Shown here in pieces: positions 43,973 to 55,566 of a stretch of 64,000 bases of DNA (position 1 is its first letter; every line of letters begins with the position of its first letter). The notes beneath the pieces were generated by a model. It was not told where the DNA came from. It did no database searches and saw nothing but the letters and a program-made list of their open reading frames with translations. Origin of the DNA: JAOEGB01 sp041262585 (GTDB taxonomy: Bacteria; Actinomycetota; Actinomycetes; Streptosporangiales; Streptosporangiaceae); contig NZ_JBGCBZ010000005.1 in NCBI RefSeq assembly GCF_041262585.1, forward strand, positions 1-64,000. The letters run 5' to 3'. The position numbers and the translations under genes are program-made.

Positions 43973-46798
43973 GTGGGTTCCACGCCTCTCGTAGGACGGC
44001 AGAACGCGCTGTCCGCGCTGGGGAACGCCCTCACCGCGAGCCTCCGAGACGGCTTCCAGTTCGTCACGCTGGTCGGCGACCCGGGAGCCGGCAAGACCCG
44101 GCTCCTCGGCGAGCTGGTGACGATGGCCGGCGAGCGGGGCTTCACCGCGCTGTGGGGCCGCGCCGCCGAGTTCGAGCAGGTCATGCCGTTCAGCGCGCTG
44201 GTCGACGCGCTCGACGACCACCTCGACGCGCGGCGTGAGGACATCGCCGACGCGGTCGGAGCCGCGCAGGCGGGCCTGCTGGCCGGTGTCTTCCCCGCGC
44301 TGGCGACCGGGGAGGAGCGTCCCGGCGCCGACCGCAGCGGCCTGGTCCGCTACCGGCTCTACCGCGCGTTGCGGCAGATGGTGGACCTGCTCGCCGGGCC
44401 GTCGGGGCTCGTGCTGATCCTCGATGACGTCCACTGGGCCGACGACAGCTCGATGGAGTTCCTCGACCACATCATCCGGCACCCGCCGGCGAGGCCGGTG
44501 CTCGTGGCGGCCGCCTACCGCCCGGCCCAGGCCCCGCCGCGGCTGGCCACGCTCACCACGACGGCCGCCACGCGCGGCCACGAGGTCGTCGTCGGACCGC
44601 TCGGCCCGGCCGAGGTCGAGGAGTTCCTCGGGCCGAGCGTCAGCCGCACCCGGAGCCGGGCGCTCTACGAGGCGAGCGCGGGAAACCCGTTCTACCTCGA
44701 GGCCCTGGCGCGGATGGGCCACACGGACGTGGCTGAGCTGCCGCCCACGGTGCTCGCCGCGCTCCAGGTCGAGCTGGGCGACCTCTCCCCCGACGCCCTG
44801 CTCGTCGCGCAGGCCGCGGCGGTGGCGGCCGACGAGTTCGAGCCCTCCATGGCCGCCGTCGCCGCAGAGGTGCCCGCCACGACCGCGCTGGCGGCGCTCG
44901 ACGAGCTGGTGGAGCGCGACATCGTCCGGGCGAGCGGAGGCCGGTTCCGGTTCCGCCACCCGCTCGTACGGCGGGCCGCCTACGAGTCGGCGGCGGCGGG
45001 CTGGCGGCTGGCGGCCCACGCCCGGATCGCGGCCCACCTGGCGCGGCTCGGCGCTCCGGCCACCGCGCGGGCGCACCACGTCGAGCACTCCGGGTCCTTC
45101 GGCGACCTGGACGCCGTCGGGGTGCTGGTCACGGCGGCCCGCGCGGTCACCACGCACGCGCCCGCGACCTCGGCCCACTGGCTGCAGGCGGCGCTGCGCC
45201 TGATGCCCGGCGACGCCGCGACGCGGGAGGAGCGCCTGGCCCTGCTAATGGAGCTGAGCTGGGCGCAGGGCGTCAGCGGCAGGCTGGCGGACGGGCGCGA
45301 CACCGCCCGGGAGCTGCTGCGCCTGCTCCCGGAGGACGACTACCCCCGCCGGGCACGGGCGGCGCGGCTGTGCGCGCTGATGGAGCGGCAGCTCGACCGT
45401 CCGCACGAGGCCCGCGCGCTCCTGCTGGACGAGCTGAGCCGCATGCCGAACCCCCGGGCCGCGGCCGCGGTGCCGCTGCGGATGCGGCTGGTCGCCGAGA
45501 GCATGATGCGGGTCGACTTCCGGGCGGCCCAGGCGGTGCTCGACCTGATGCCGGACACGGCCGAGGACTGGGAGCCCGGCCTCGAGGTGGCGGTGGCCGC
45601 GCTGCGGCCCATGCCGGCCTTCGCCGCCGGGCGGACGGCCGAGGCGCTCCGCTACGCCGAGAGGGCCGACCGGCTGATCAACACGGCGCCCGACGACCAT
45701 CTCTCCGAGTGGCTCGACGCCATCGCGTGGCTGTGCTGGGCGGAAAGCAGCCTCGGCCGGTACGGCGACGCCCTCCGGCACTTCGACCGTGCGGCGGCCG
45801 TGGCCCGCTCGACCGGCCAGAGCTACATCCTGACCAACCTCCTCGCGGGCAGGGCCAGGACGCTGGTGACGATGGGACGGCTGGACGCGGCGATGGTCAC
45901 CGCGGAGGAGTCCGTCGAGGGCGCGCGGTTGCTCGACTCCGGCCAGCAGCTCGTCTTCGCGCTCACCCAGGTCTGCCTCGCCGCGTCATGGGCGGGCGAC
46001 GACGACACGGCGATCGGCGCGGGGAACGAGGCGGTCCAGCGCGGAGTCGGCGGGGGCGAGGTCTGGGAGGCCATCGCCCGCTACGCCAGGGGCCAGGCAC
46101 TGATCAACGCCGGGCGGCTGGAGGAGGGCGCGGACGCCGTGCTCGACGCGTGCAACGGGTTCGAATCGCCGCGGCTGGACCGGGCGACGCTCCTGCTGTC
46201 GTGCGAGACGCTGGCGCAGGTCGCGGCGGCGCGTGGCCACACGGTCGAGTCGATGGCGTGGGCGGCGCGGGCGGTCCAGCTCGACGACCCGGCGCTGCCC
46301 GCCTTCGCCGGGCTCGTGCCGCTCGCCCGGGCCCACGCGCTGCGCGCCAAGGAGCCCGCGTCAGCGGCGGCGGCCGCCGCCGAGGCGGCCGAGCTGCTGG
46401 CCGCCGCCGATCGGCGGCTCGACGCGGGCCGGGCGCTGCTCGTCGCCGGGCTGGCCCACCAGGAGGCGGCCGACAAGGCGCGGGCCAGGGAGCGGCTCAA
46501 GGCCGCCGCCGACGTCTTCGGCACGTGCGGGGCGGGCAACCTCAAGACGCAGGCCGAGCGCGCGCTTCGCCGCCTCGGCGTCCGGGTGACCGCCGGCGGG
46601 GACGCCTCGCGGCTCGGGCTGTCGCCCCGCGAGATGGAGGTGGCCCTGCTGGTCGCGGACGGCCTGACGAACCAGCAGGTCGCGCAGCGGCTGTTCCTGA
46701 GTGTGCGGACTGTCGAGACGCACCTGTCCCGCATCTTCGCCAAACTGGAGGTCTCCTCCCGGGTGGGCGTGGCGACCGCGCTCAACCGCCGTGACTGA
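43973..46798 (+). CDS. LAL-type LuxR-family transcriptional activator
   Basis: A 941-residue large ATP-binding LuxR regulator. The N-terminal ATPase starts GSTPLVGRQNALSALGNAL, with P-loop LVGDPGAGKTRLLGEL and Walker B LVLILDDVHWADDSS. The central ~550 residues are helical repeats. The C-terminal LuxR helix-turn-helix spans about residues 875-935 (LSPREMEVALLVADGLTNQQ, then SVRTVETHLSRIFAKLEVSS). It should activate transcription in response to a ligand. The next two co-directional genes (hydrolase, GMC oxidase) are likely targets. Confidence 0.93.
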   Translation: MGSTPLVGRQNALSALGNALTASLRDGFQFVTLVGDPGAGKTRLLGELVTMAGERGFTALWGRAAEFEQVMPFSALVDALDDHLDARREDIADAVGAAQAGLLAGVFPALATGEERPGADRSGLVRYRLYRALRQMVDLLAGPSGLVLILDDVHWADDSSMEFLDHIIRHPPARPVLVAAAYRPAQAPPRLATLTTTAATRGHEVVVGPLGPAEVEEFLGPSVSRTRSRALYEASAGNPFYLEALARMGHTDVAELPPTVLAALQVELGDLSPDALLVAQAAAVAADEFEPSMAAVAAEVPATTALAALDELVERDIVRASGGRFRFRHPLVRRAAYESAAAGWRLAAHARIAAHLARLGAPATARAHHVEHSGSFGDLDAVGVLVTAARAVTTHAPATSAHWLQAALRLMPGDAATREERLALLMELSWAQGVSGRLADGRDTARELLRLLPEDDYPRRARAARLCALMERQLDRPHEARALLLDELSRMPNPRAAAAVPLRMRLVAESMMRVDFRAAQAVLDLMPDTAEDWEPGLEVAVAALRPMPAFAAGRTAEALRYAERADRLINTAPDDHLSEWLDAIAWLCWAESSLGRYGDALRHFDRAAAVARSTGQSYILTNLLAGRARTLVTMGRLDAAMVTAEESVEGARLLDSGQQLVFALTQVCLAASWAGDDDTAIGAGNEAVQRGVGGGEVWEAIARYARGQALINAGRLEEGADAVLDACNGFESPRLDRATLLLSCETLAQVAAARGHTVESMAWAARAVQLDDPALPAFAGLVPLARAHALRAKEPASAAAAAAEAAELLAAADRRLDAGRALLVAGLAHQEAADKARARERLKAAADVFGTCGAGNLKTQAERALRRLGVRVTAGGDASRLGLSPREMEVALLVADGLTNQQVAQRLFLSVRTVETHLSRIFAKLEVSSRVGVATALNRRD

Positions 46799-46892
46799 AG
46801 GAGCGGCGGTACACGGCGGGACATGTACGAGTTTTCCACGATGGTGCCGCCACCGGAGGTATTGGGATCGTTAGCCCCGGGAGGGCGATCAG

Positions 46893-48005
46893 ATGGAACA
46901 CCGAATACCCCGGTTCACGCTCGACGGCGTGCGGGAAGCCGAGGTGTCGGTCCATCCGTTCGCCACCGAGGACGAGCTCGGACTGACGCTGACCCGGTTC
47001 CGCCGGGCCGGCTTTCCGGCGGTGGGGTCGCCGGACGACGTCGTGCTGCTCGTCCACGGCCTGACCTCGTCGAGCGACATGTTCATCATGCCGGAGCACG
47101 TCAACCTGGTCAGGTTCCTGCACGACAGCGGGTTCGGCGACGTGTGGGCGCTCGATTTCCGGATGAGCAACCGGTTCCCGTACAACGTCGAGACACGCAG
47201 GCACACGCTGGACGACATCGCCCAGTACGACCACCCGGCAGCACTGCGTGAACTCCGCCGCCACGTGGGGGCGCGGCGGATTCACGTGGTGGCCCACTGC
47301 CTGGGGTCGGTGTCATTCCACATGAGCCTGTTCTCCGGCGCGGTCGACGGGATCGCCAGCCTGGTCGCCAACAGCGTGGGGCTGACGCCCCGGGTGAGCC
47401 GCTGGGCCAGGCTCAAGCTAGCCGCCGGACCCGCGCTGCTGGAGTACGGCACGGGCCTGCCGTACCTGGACCCGCGGTTCAGGGACGCGCCGCCGCTCAC
47501 CCGGCGGTGGCTGCTGGCGCGGGCCGTCTCGCTGTTCCACCCGGAGTGCGGCGAGGCGGCCTGCCACATGCAGAGCTTCATGTGGGGCAGCGGCAGGCCC
47601 GCGATGTACCGGCACGGCAACCTGCGGCCGGAGACCCATGTCCATGAGAGGCTGGCCGACCTGAACGGCGCCTGCGACGTGAACTACTACCGGCACGTCC
47701 GCAAGATGGTCGCGGCCGGGCGGGTGGTGAAGTTCGACCCGGGCGAGCCGCGGCACGCCGCCCTGCCGGACGACTATCTCGCGAACGCCGCCGATGTCGG
47801 CACGCCGATCCTCTACATGACGGGCGACCGCAACGACGTCTTCACCGACTCGAACATCTTCTGCCACGAGGTCATGTGGAAGGCCGCGCCGGGGCTGCAC
47901 GAGCTGCGGGTCCTTCCGGGTTACGGGCACATCGACCCGCTGATCGGCAAGGACGCCCACCTGGACGTGTTCCCGCACATCCTCGACTTCCTCAAGCGGC
48001 ACTGA
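46893..48005 (+). CDS. Alpha/beta hydrolase with cysteine nucleophile position
   Basis: A 370-residue alpha/beta-hydrolase. The oxyanion region is LLVHGLTSSSDMFIMPEH, the nucleophile elbow reads VVAHCLGSVSF, so Cys136 stands where serine is usual; the acid is in MTGDRNDVF and the His in GYGHIDPLIG. Cys nucleophiles occur in dienelactone hydrolases and in some hydrolases paired with GMC oxidases. It may act on a lipid or lactone. GGGAGG 7-8 bases before the ATG supports the start. The GMC gene begins 13 bp downstream. Confidence 0.87.
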   Translation: MEHRIPRFTLDGVREAEVSVHPFATEDELGLTLTRFRRAGFPAVGSPDDVVLLVHGLTSSSDMFIMPEHVNLVRFLHDSGFGDVWALDFRMSNRFPYNVETRRHTLDDIAQYDHPAALRELRRHVGARRIHVVAHCLGSVSFHMSLFSGAVDGIASLVANSVGLTPRVSRWARLKLAAGPALLEYGTGLPYLDPRFRDAPPLTRRWLLARAVSLFHPECGEAACHMQSFMWGSGRPAMYRHGNLRPETHVHERLADLNGACDVNYYRHVRKMVAAGRVVKFDPGEPRHAALPDDYLANAADVGTPILYMTGDRNDVFTDSNIFCHEVMWKAAPGLHELRVLPGYGHIDPLIGKDAHLDVFPHILDFLKRH

Positions 48006-48018
48006 GAACGGCGGGGAC

Positions 48019-50300
48019 ATGGAACACGTCGACGTGGTCGTGGTCGGCTCGGGGTTCGGCGGCGCGGTGACGGCCTACCGGCTCGCCGAGGCCGGGCTGT
48101 CCGTGGTGGTGCTGGAGCGGGGCAGGCCGTACGCGCCGGGCTCGTTCCCGCGCGGCCCCGCCCAGCTCGGCCAGGCCTTCTGGGACCCGGACGAGGGCCT
48201 GTACGGCATGTTCGACGTCTGGAGCTTCCGCGACTGCGACTCCGTGGTGTCGAGCGGCCTCGGCGGGGGCTCGCTCATCTACGCGAACGTGCTGCTCCGC
48301 AAGGACGAGGAGTGGTTCGTCCACGAGGAGGCCATGCCGGGCGGCGGCTACGAATCGTGGCCGGTCGGGCGCGCCGACCTCGATCCGCACTACGACGCGG
48401 TCGAGCGCATGATCGGCGTCTCGCCGTACCCGCTGGACCGGCCGGCCTACGGCGACACCCTCAAGACGCTCGCGATGCGGGACGCCGCCGCCGAGCTCGG
48501 GCTGGACTGGCGGCTGCCGCCGCTGGCGATCAGCTTCGCGCCGTCCCCCGGAGCGGAGCCCGGCCTGGGCCTGCCGATCGCCGATCCCGAGTACGGCAGC
48601 GCGCACGGCGTGCCCCGCCGTACGTGCCGGTTGTGCGGGGAGTGCGACATCGGCTGCAACGACGGCGCGAAGAACAGCCTGGACCACACCTACCTGGCGG
48701 CGGCCCGGCGCGGTGGCGCGGACCTGCGCACGCTGCACGAGGTGCGGGCCATCCGGCCGAACGTGGGCGGGGGCTACGACGTCGACTACGTGGAGCACAT
48801 GCCCCCCGGGCCGAGGCGGACGGGCCCGCACACGATCAGCTGCGACCGCCTCGTCCTCGCGGCCGGGACGTACGGAACGTCGCACCTGCTGCTGCGCAAC
48901 CGGGAGGCGTTCCCCGGCCTCAGCGAGACGCTCGGGACGCGGTTCTCGGGGAACGGCGACCTGCTCGCGTTCCTGCTCAGGGCCAGGGACCGCACCCGGA
49001 CCCGGCCCATCAACGCCAGCCGGGGGCCGGTCATCACGAGCGCGATCCGGCTGCCGGACGGCGCCGACGGCCGGGGGGCCTACATCGAGGAGGGCGGCTA
49101 CCCCGCGTTCGTCGACTACCTCGTCGAGGGCGCCGACCTGGGGAGCGAGCTCGGCCGGGCGGCGAGGTTCGTGCTCGAACGGCTGCGCGGCCTGCTGACG
49201 CACGACACCAACCTGTCGGCGGAGATGGCCGGGCTGATGGGCAGGGGCGAGCTGTCGGGCAGCTCGCTGCCGCTGCTCGGCATGGGCAGGGACGTCCCGG
49301 ACGGGGAGCTGCGGCTGCGCGACGGGCGCCTCGACGTGGTGTGGAACGCCGGGACCAGCGAGGAGTACTTCGACCGGCTGCGCGCCACCATGCGGCGGAT
49401 CAGCCACGTGCTGGGGGCGGACTACGCCGACAGCCCGTCGTGGCGGCGGAAGAGGGTCATGACCGTGCATCCGCTGGGCGGGACGCCGATGGGCCGCCAC
49501 TCCGGTGAGGGCGTGTGCGACGCCTACGGCGAGGTCTTCGGCTTCCCCGGCCTGTACATCGCCGACGGCGCGGCCCTGCCCGGCCCGGCGGGCGCCAACC
49601 CGGCGCTCACGATCGCCGCGCTGGCCGACCGGATGTGCACCCGCATGCTGGAGAACCGGGAATCCACCGCTCGGTCCGCCCCTGTGTCCGCCCCTGTGTC
49701 CGCCCCTGTGTCCGCCCCTGTGTCCGGCCCTGTGTCCGCCGTCGACTCGGCGTGCGCTCCCGGGGACCGCACATCCCTGTGGTTCGTCGAGGAGATGCGG
49801 GGCCTGCTCGGCGGCGACTTCGCGTTCCGGCTCACCATCACGGCCGACGACGTCCACCGCTTCCTCTCCGAGCCCGAGCACGAGGCACGGGCCGAGGGAT
49901 GGATCGACGCCGCGATCTGCGGGGGCCGGCGTCCGGTCGCGCGGGGCTGGTTCAACCTCTTCTCGCCGGGAGGGTCGCCCGGCCGCAGGGAGATGCGCTA
50001 CCGGCTGCATTTCCGGGATGGGGACGACCGGCCGCTCACCCTCGCGGGGTGGAAGGACGTCCACCACGGGCCCCCGACGCGGCTGTGGCTGGACACCTCC
50101 ACGTTGCACGCCCGGCTGCTGGAGGGGCACGTCGAGGAGGGCGCGGAGGAGGCGGAGGAGAAGGTGATCGCCGAGGGGACGCTGCGCATCCTGCCGTCCG
50201 ACCTCGCGAAGACGCTGACGACCTTCCGTACGGCCGGCCCGGACGGCGCCGCCGCCCTCGCCCGGTTCTGCCGGTTCTTCCTCGGCGAGCTGTGGGAGGT

Positions 50301-50325
<25 letters not shown>
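48019..50325 (+). CDS. GMC-family flavin oxidase, cholesterol-oxidase-like, with C-terminal extension
   Basis: A 768-residue FAD enzyme. The dinucleotide motif is VDVVVVGSGFGGAVTAYRLAE, followed by VVSSGLGGGSLIYANVLL and the GMC C-terminal MTVHPLGGTPMGRHSGEG, then IADGAALPGPAGANPALTIAALADRM. This layout matches cholesterol oxidase/hydroxysteroid-type GMC proteins. After a linker of SAPV repeats (about residues 553-574, five 12-bp DNA repeats at 49676-49740) comes a ~190-residue extra domain (SLWFVEEMRGLLGGDFAFRL to the end). There is no signal peptide. It overlaps the convergent ligD gene by 25 bp. Confidence 0.88.
49676..49740 (+). repeat. 12-bp tandem repeat encoding SAPV linker
   Basis: Five to six near-perfect copies of TGTCCGCCCCTG encode the linker between the oxidase and its extra domain. 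In-frame expansion or loss would change linker length only. Confidence 0.85.
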
Positions 50326-51479
<1,154 letters not shown>

Positions 51480-51496
51480 GCCGCCACGATACGCCT

Positions 51497-51530
51497 GGAC
51501 GTAAATAGGTCGGAGGTATTACGTCCGACC
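51497..51530. promoter_or_regulatory. Nested inverted repeats upstream of ligD
   Basis: Two interlocked palindromes: GGACGTAA/TTACGTCC (51497-51504, 51519-51526) and GGTCGGA/TCCGACC (51508-51514, 51524-51530). They lie within 20-50 bp of the ligD start, in the gap with the GH28-like gene. A dimeric repressor site or an RNA switch is possible. Confidence 0.45.
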
Positions 51531-51705
51531 GTAATTCAGCAGCGTGTTCCCGCCACTTGACTGGGTTGACTCATCGGATCTATCGGGCCTAATCTGAGCG
51601 AGCCGCGCAGGTCGCGGTGATGCGCGCGTGGACGCATGGCAGTTCTCACAGCACCTGGCAAGGCCGGTGATGGCGACAACCGGCCGCTCGGAACGGAGAC
51701 TTCCT

Positions 51706-54357
51706 GTGTTACGACGCGCGTTAAAGGGATGGGCGTGGCTTACCGCGCTCGTCGTCCTCGCCGCCCCGGCGGTGGCGGTGAACCCGGCCTCGGCCGCGGC
51801 CACGTTCAACGTCCGCGACTACGGCGCGGCGGGCAACGGCTCGACCAACGACACCGCCGCCATCAACAAGGCGATCACCGCGGCCAACAGCGCGGGCGGC
51901 GGCATCGTGCAGTTCCCGTCGGGGACCTACAAGTCCAGTAACACGATCCACCTGAAGAGCAACGTCACGATCCAGCTCGACTCGGGCTCCACGATCATGG
52001 GGTCGAGCGCGAAGACCTACGACGCCCCCGAGTCCAACCCGTACGACGCCTACCAGGACTACGGGCACAGCCACTTCCACAACGCGATGATCTACGGCGA
52101 CCGCCTCACGAACATCGGGTTCACCGGATCGGGCACGATCGACGGCGGCGGCAACCTCATCACGGGCAACCCCTCCTCCGGCGAGGCCGACAAGATCCTC
52201 TCGCTGACCAGGTGTGACGGCCTGACCCTCAACGGGGTCAAGTTCCGGCGGGGCGGGCACTTCGCGATCCTCACCAACAACTGCAACAACATCACGTCGG
52301 ACCACCTGCGGATCGACACCGCCAGTGACCGCGACGGCTGGAACGTCATCAGCGCGCAGAACGTCACCGTCACCAACGCCGACATCGCGGCCAACGACGA
52401 CGCTCTCGTGTTCAAGAGCGACTACGCGCTCGGGGCCAAGCTGCCGAACGGGCACGTGACGGTCACCGACTCCCACCTGTCGGCGCAGTGCTGCAACGCG
52501 CTGATGTTCGGCTCGGAGACCTGCGGCGACTTCACCGACTACCAGTTCTCCCGGATCAACATCACCGGCGCGCAGAAGTCGGGCCTCGGCCTGGTGTCCA
52601 TGGACGGCGCGGTCATCACCGACGTCCACTACCACGACATCACCATGACCGGGGTCAGGTCGCCGATCATGCAGAAGGTCGGCACACGGAAACGATGCGG
52701 GAACAGTCCGGGCGTGGGCCGCATCAGCAACATCACCTACGAGAACGTGACCGGCACCGGCGCCAGCCCGTCGTTCAGCCCGACGCTGTGGGGCGAGTCG
52801 GGGTCCAACCGGATCAGCGACGTCACCTTCACCAACGTCCACCTGACCGTGCCCGGCGGCAACGGCACGATGTCGACCGGTGTGCCGTCCAACGACCCGA
52901 ACAACTACAACCCGAACAGCATCGGCACCCGGCCGGCCTACGGGTTCTACATCCACAACGCCAACAACATCACGTTCAATGACAGCTCGGTGGAGTTCGC
53001 GTCCAACGACGGCCGTCCCGCGATCATCGCCAACACCGGGAGCTCGATCAAGTTCAACCACTTCACGGCCGAGCGGGGCACCAGCAGCCCGCACGACATG
53101 GGCTTCCAGTCCGTCACCGGATACTGCGTGGCCGACAGCGCCAACACCGCCGGCGGAGCCCTGCGGATCAGCAACACCAGCTCCACGGAGAGCTGCCCGA
53201 CCTCGGCCGACTTCTCGCTGGGTGTCACCCCGTCGAGCCAGACCGTCACCGCCGGGTCGAGCGCCACGTACACGGTCAACACGTCCACGGTGTCCGGCTC
53301 CCCCGGCCCGATCACGCTGAGCGCGAGCGGGCTTCCGGCCGGCGCGACGGCGACCTTCAGCCCGAACCCCGTGACGCCGGGGAGCAGTTCGACGCTGACG
53401 GTCGCCACGGCGGCGTCCACGCCGGACGGCTCCTCCACGCTCACCGTCACCGGAACCGCCTCCTCGCAGACGCACACCGCGACCGCCGGGCTCACCGTCG
53501 GCACCTCCGGCGGTGGCGGCACCACCGTCACGGCCGAGGCGGAGAGCGGCACGGTCACCGCGCCCATGCAGGTGGCGAGCGACGCGGCCGCGTGGGGCGG
53601 CCAGTACGTCACGGTCGCGCCGGGGAACAACAGCACCGGCTCCGCGCCCTCGAACGGCTCGACGGTGATCCCGTTCAGCGTCTCGGCCGCCGGGACCTAC
53701 CGGTTCTGGGGCCGGGTCATCGCGCCCGCCAACACCGATGACTCCTTCTGGGTCAGGGTCGACGGCGGATCCTGGGTGAACTGGAACGACATCACCACGG
53801 GCGCGGCGTGGCACTGGGCGCCGGTCACCAACGACGCGTCCTCGGACGCGCCGATCACCGCAAGCCTCTCGGCCGGCTCTCACACCCTCACCGTCGCCTA
53901 CCGGGAGGACGGCGCCAAGCTGGACCGCGTCCTGATCACCGATGACGCCGGCCTGGTTCCGGCCAACGACCCGCCGCCGGCGGGCACCCGCTACGAGGCG
54001 GAGAACGCGACGATCTCGCAGGGCGTCGTGGAGTCCAACTGGGCGGGCTTCAGCGGCACCGGCTTCGTCAACCTGGACAATGTCGCGGGCAGCTACGTCG
54101 AGTGGACCGCCAACGCCGACGCGGCGGGCACGGCGACGCTGAAGTTCCGCTTCGCCAACGGCACCACCGCCGACCGTCCGATGACCATCACGGTCAACGG
54201 CACCACCGCGGGCACCCTGACCTTCTCGCCCACCGGCGCGTGGACGACCTGGCAGACCGCGACCGTCACGGTCCCGCTGAACGCGGGCGCCAACGTCATC
54301 CGGGCCACCGGCAGCACGGCCACCAGCGGCCCCAACCTGGATTACCTGGAGATCTAA
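51706..54357 (+). CDS. Secreted GH28-like beta-helix enzyme with Ig-like and CBM domains
   Basis: An 883-residue exported protein. The signal peptide runs LRRALKGWAWLTALVVLAAPAVA to SAAA. The first domain (about 32-490) is a pectinase-type right-handed beta helix: FNVRDYGAAGNGSTNDTAAI at its start and the acidic pair in AANDDALVFKSDYALG; the classic GH28 NTD and GHG motifs are not obvious, so pectin hydrolysis is uncertain. An Ig-like domain (DFSLGVTPSSQTVTAGSSAT) and two beta-sandwich carbohydrate-binding modules follow, the last CBM35-like (TRYEAENATISQGVVESNWA). GTG 51706 has GGAG 8 bases upstream and gives the best signal peptide; ATG 51670 is possible. Confidence 0.85.
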   Translation: MLRRALKGWAWLTALVVLAAPAVAVNPASAAATFNVRDYGAAGNGSTNDTAAINKAITAANSAGGGIVQFPSGTYKSSNTIHLKSNVTIQLDSGSTIMGSSAKTYDAPESNPYDAYQDYGHSHFHNAMIYGDRLTNIGFTGSGTIDGGGNLITGNPSSGEADKILSLTRCDGLTLNGVKFRRGGHFAILTNNCNNITSDHLRIDTASDRDGWNVISAQNVTVTNADIAANDDALVFKSDYALGAKLPNGHVTVTDSHLSAQCCNALMFGSETCGDFTDYQFSRINITGAQKSGLGLVSMDGAVITDVHYHDITMTGVRSPIMQKVGTRKRCGNSPGVGRISNITYENVTGTGASPSFSPTLWGESGSNRISDVTFTNVHLTVPGGNGTMSTGVPSNDPNNYNPNSIGTRPAYGFYIHNANNITFNDSSVEFASNDGRPAIIANTGSSIKFNHFTAERGTSSPHDMGFQSVTGYCVADSANTAGGALRISNTSSTESCPTSADFSLGVTPSSQTVTAGSSATYTVNTSTVSGSPGPITLSASGLPAGATATFSPNPVTPGSSSTLTVATAASTPDGSSTLTVTGTASSQTHTATAGLTVGTSGGGGTTVTAEAESGTVTAPMQVASDAAAWGGQYVTVAPGNNSTGSAPSNGSTVIPFSVSAAGTYRFWGRVIAPANTDDSFWVRVDGGSWVNWNDITTGAAWHWAPVTNDASSDAPITASLSAGSHTLTVAYREDGAKLDRVLITDDAGLVPANDPPPAGTRYEAENATISQGVVESNWAGFSGTGFVNLDNVAGSYVEWTANADAAGTATLKFRFANGTTADRPMTITVNGTTAGTLTFSPTGAWTTWQTATVTVPLNAGANVIRATGSTATSGPNLDYLEI

Positions 54358-54370
54358 CCCAGTCACCACC

Positions 54371-54424
54371 CCCCGGCCCGGGCGGAATCCCCTCCCCCGT
54401 CCGCAAGCTCCCCCCGGGCCGGGG
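54371..54424 (+). terminator. Long-stem hairpin after the GH28-like gene
   Basis: CCCCGGCCCGGG (54371-54382) pairs perfectly with CCCGGGCCGGGG (54413-54424) across a 30-base loop, 13 bp after the stop. Confidence 0.6.
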
Positions 54425-54437
54425 ACCCCCCCTCCGG

Positions 54438-54555
54438 CGTGATCAGGCACGGGTTCCCGCGAAGGCCGATCCACCTGCCCAAACACCGGCCGTGATCATG
54501 CACGGATTCCCGGATACAGGCAATGACCTGCGAAAACACCAGTCGTGATCATGCC
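54438..54555. repeat. 53-bp repeat family, cluster 4 (three forward cores)
   Basis: Cores lie at 54438 (CGTGATCAGGCA, one change), 54491 (perfect) and 54544 (last base C), all forward and exactly 53 bp apart. The 41-bp spacers match those of cluster 3 without gaps (TTCCCG at 5-10, ACCTGC at 24-29). No reverse arm is present. It lies between the convergent GH28-like and phosphotransferase genes. Confidence 0.9.
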
Positions 54556-54564
54556 AGCGAACCA

Positions 54565-55566
54565 TCAGAGTGATCCACTGAGATAGCGCTCGGCCAGCTC
54601 GCAGGCGCCCCGGGTGTATCCGGCGCCGAGCTCGCGGGCGAACTCCACCCCCGTGTGGGAGCCGATCCAGGCGACCAGCAGGAGGCGGCGGAACATGACG
54701 AAGGTCCAGATCTCGTCCTCGTCGTCCTTCGGTAGATCCAGGACGGTCCGGTAGCCGCGGAGCCAGGAGTCGATCATCTGGGGCACCTGGGGATGGTGTT
54801 CGATGAAGCTGACGGCCGCGCCGAAATCGTAGAGGTACCACCCCAGGCCGCAGTCGTCGAAGTCGATGACGCTCGTGCCGGCCTGGCCGTCCACGAGCAG
54901 GTTGGCCAGGCGCAGGTCGGCGTGGATCAGGCCGTACCGCTCCCGCCCCTTGCCGAACCGCCCCAGCCGGTCGCGCAACGCCGCCTCCAGCCGGGTCAGT
55001 ACGGCATGGGCCTCCTTGTCCACACCGGCCCCGTCCTGCCACCTCCCCCACCGGGCGATCGGGCCGAAGGCGGCGTCGCAGTCCCAGTGGAACCGGGTGA
55101 ACGCGGACGGGCGGGCCCATTCGCGGGCGTGCCGGTGCATGCGCGCGGTGAGCGCGCCGAGCGGCTCGAAGTGCTCGGCGAGCCGGTCCTCGGCGGGCTC
55201 ACCGCCGGGGAGGAACTCGAACATCACGCAGGCGCGTCGCTCGGCCCCCGGATCCTCCACGGTGACCACCCTCGACCCGTCGCGGGCGGGAATCACCGCG
55301 GGGGTCCTGATCCCCGCCTCCGCGCGCAGCGCCTCCAGCCAGTCGAGTTCGGAGACGATGGCGTCGAGCGTGTGGTAGCCGAGGCGGTGAACCCGCAGGA
55401 TCGTGCGGGAGCCCGAGTCCTCGACCGCGAAGGTGGCGTTCTCCGACACGCTGATCAGCGTCACGGCGGCATGCGGCGAGAGGTCGTACCGCCGCAGGGC
55501 GCGGCGGGCGGCTTCCTCCACGCGGGCGAGCACGCCGGCTCCCCCGGACAGGTCGTGGACCTCCAT
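54565..55566 (-). CDS. APH/ChoK-type phosphotransferase
   Basis: A 333-residue protein of the aminoglycoside phosphotransferase/homoserine kinase-II-like fold. The catalytic loop is LIHADLRLANLLVDG (Asp-x5-Asn type) and the metal-binding motif VIDFDDCGLGWYLYDFG. The N-lobe has SENATFAVEDSGSRTILRVHR. It is closer to SrkA/ThrB-like kinases than to resistance enzymes; the substrate is unknown. AGGAGG lies 4 bases before the ATG at 55566. Confidence 0.87.
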   Translation of the reverse strand: MEVHDLSGGAGVLARVEEAARRALRRYDLSPHAAVTLISVSENATFAVEDSGSRTILRVHRLGYHTLDAIVSELDWLEALRAEAGIRTPAVIPARDGSRVVTVEDPGAERRACVMFEFLPGGEPAEDRLAEHFEPLGALTARMHRHAREWARPSAFTRFHWDCDAAFGPIARWGRWQDGAGVDKEAHAVLTRLEAALRDRLGRFGKGRERYGLIHADLRLANLLVDGQAGTSVIDFDDCGLGWYLYDFGAAVSFIEHHPQVPQMIDSWLRGYRTVLDLPKDDEDEIWTFVMFRRLLLVAWIGSHTGVEFARELGAGYTRGACELAERYLSGSL

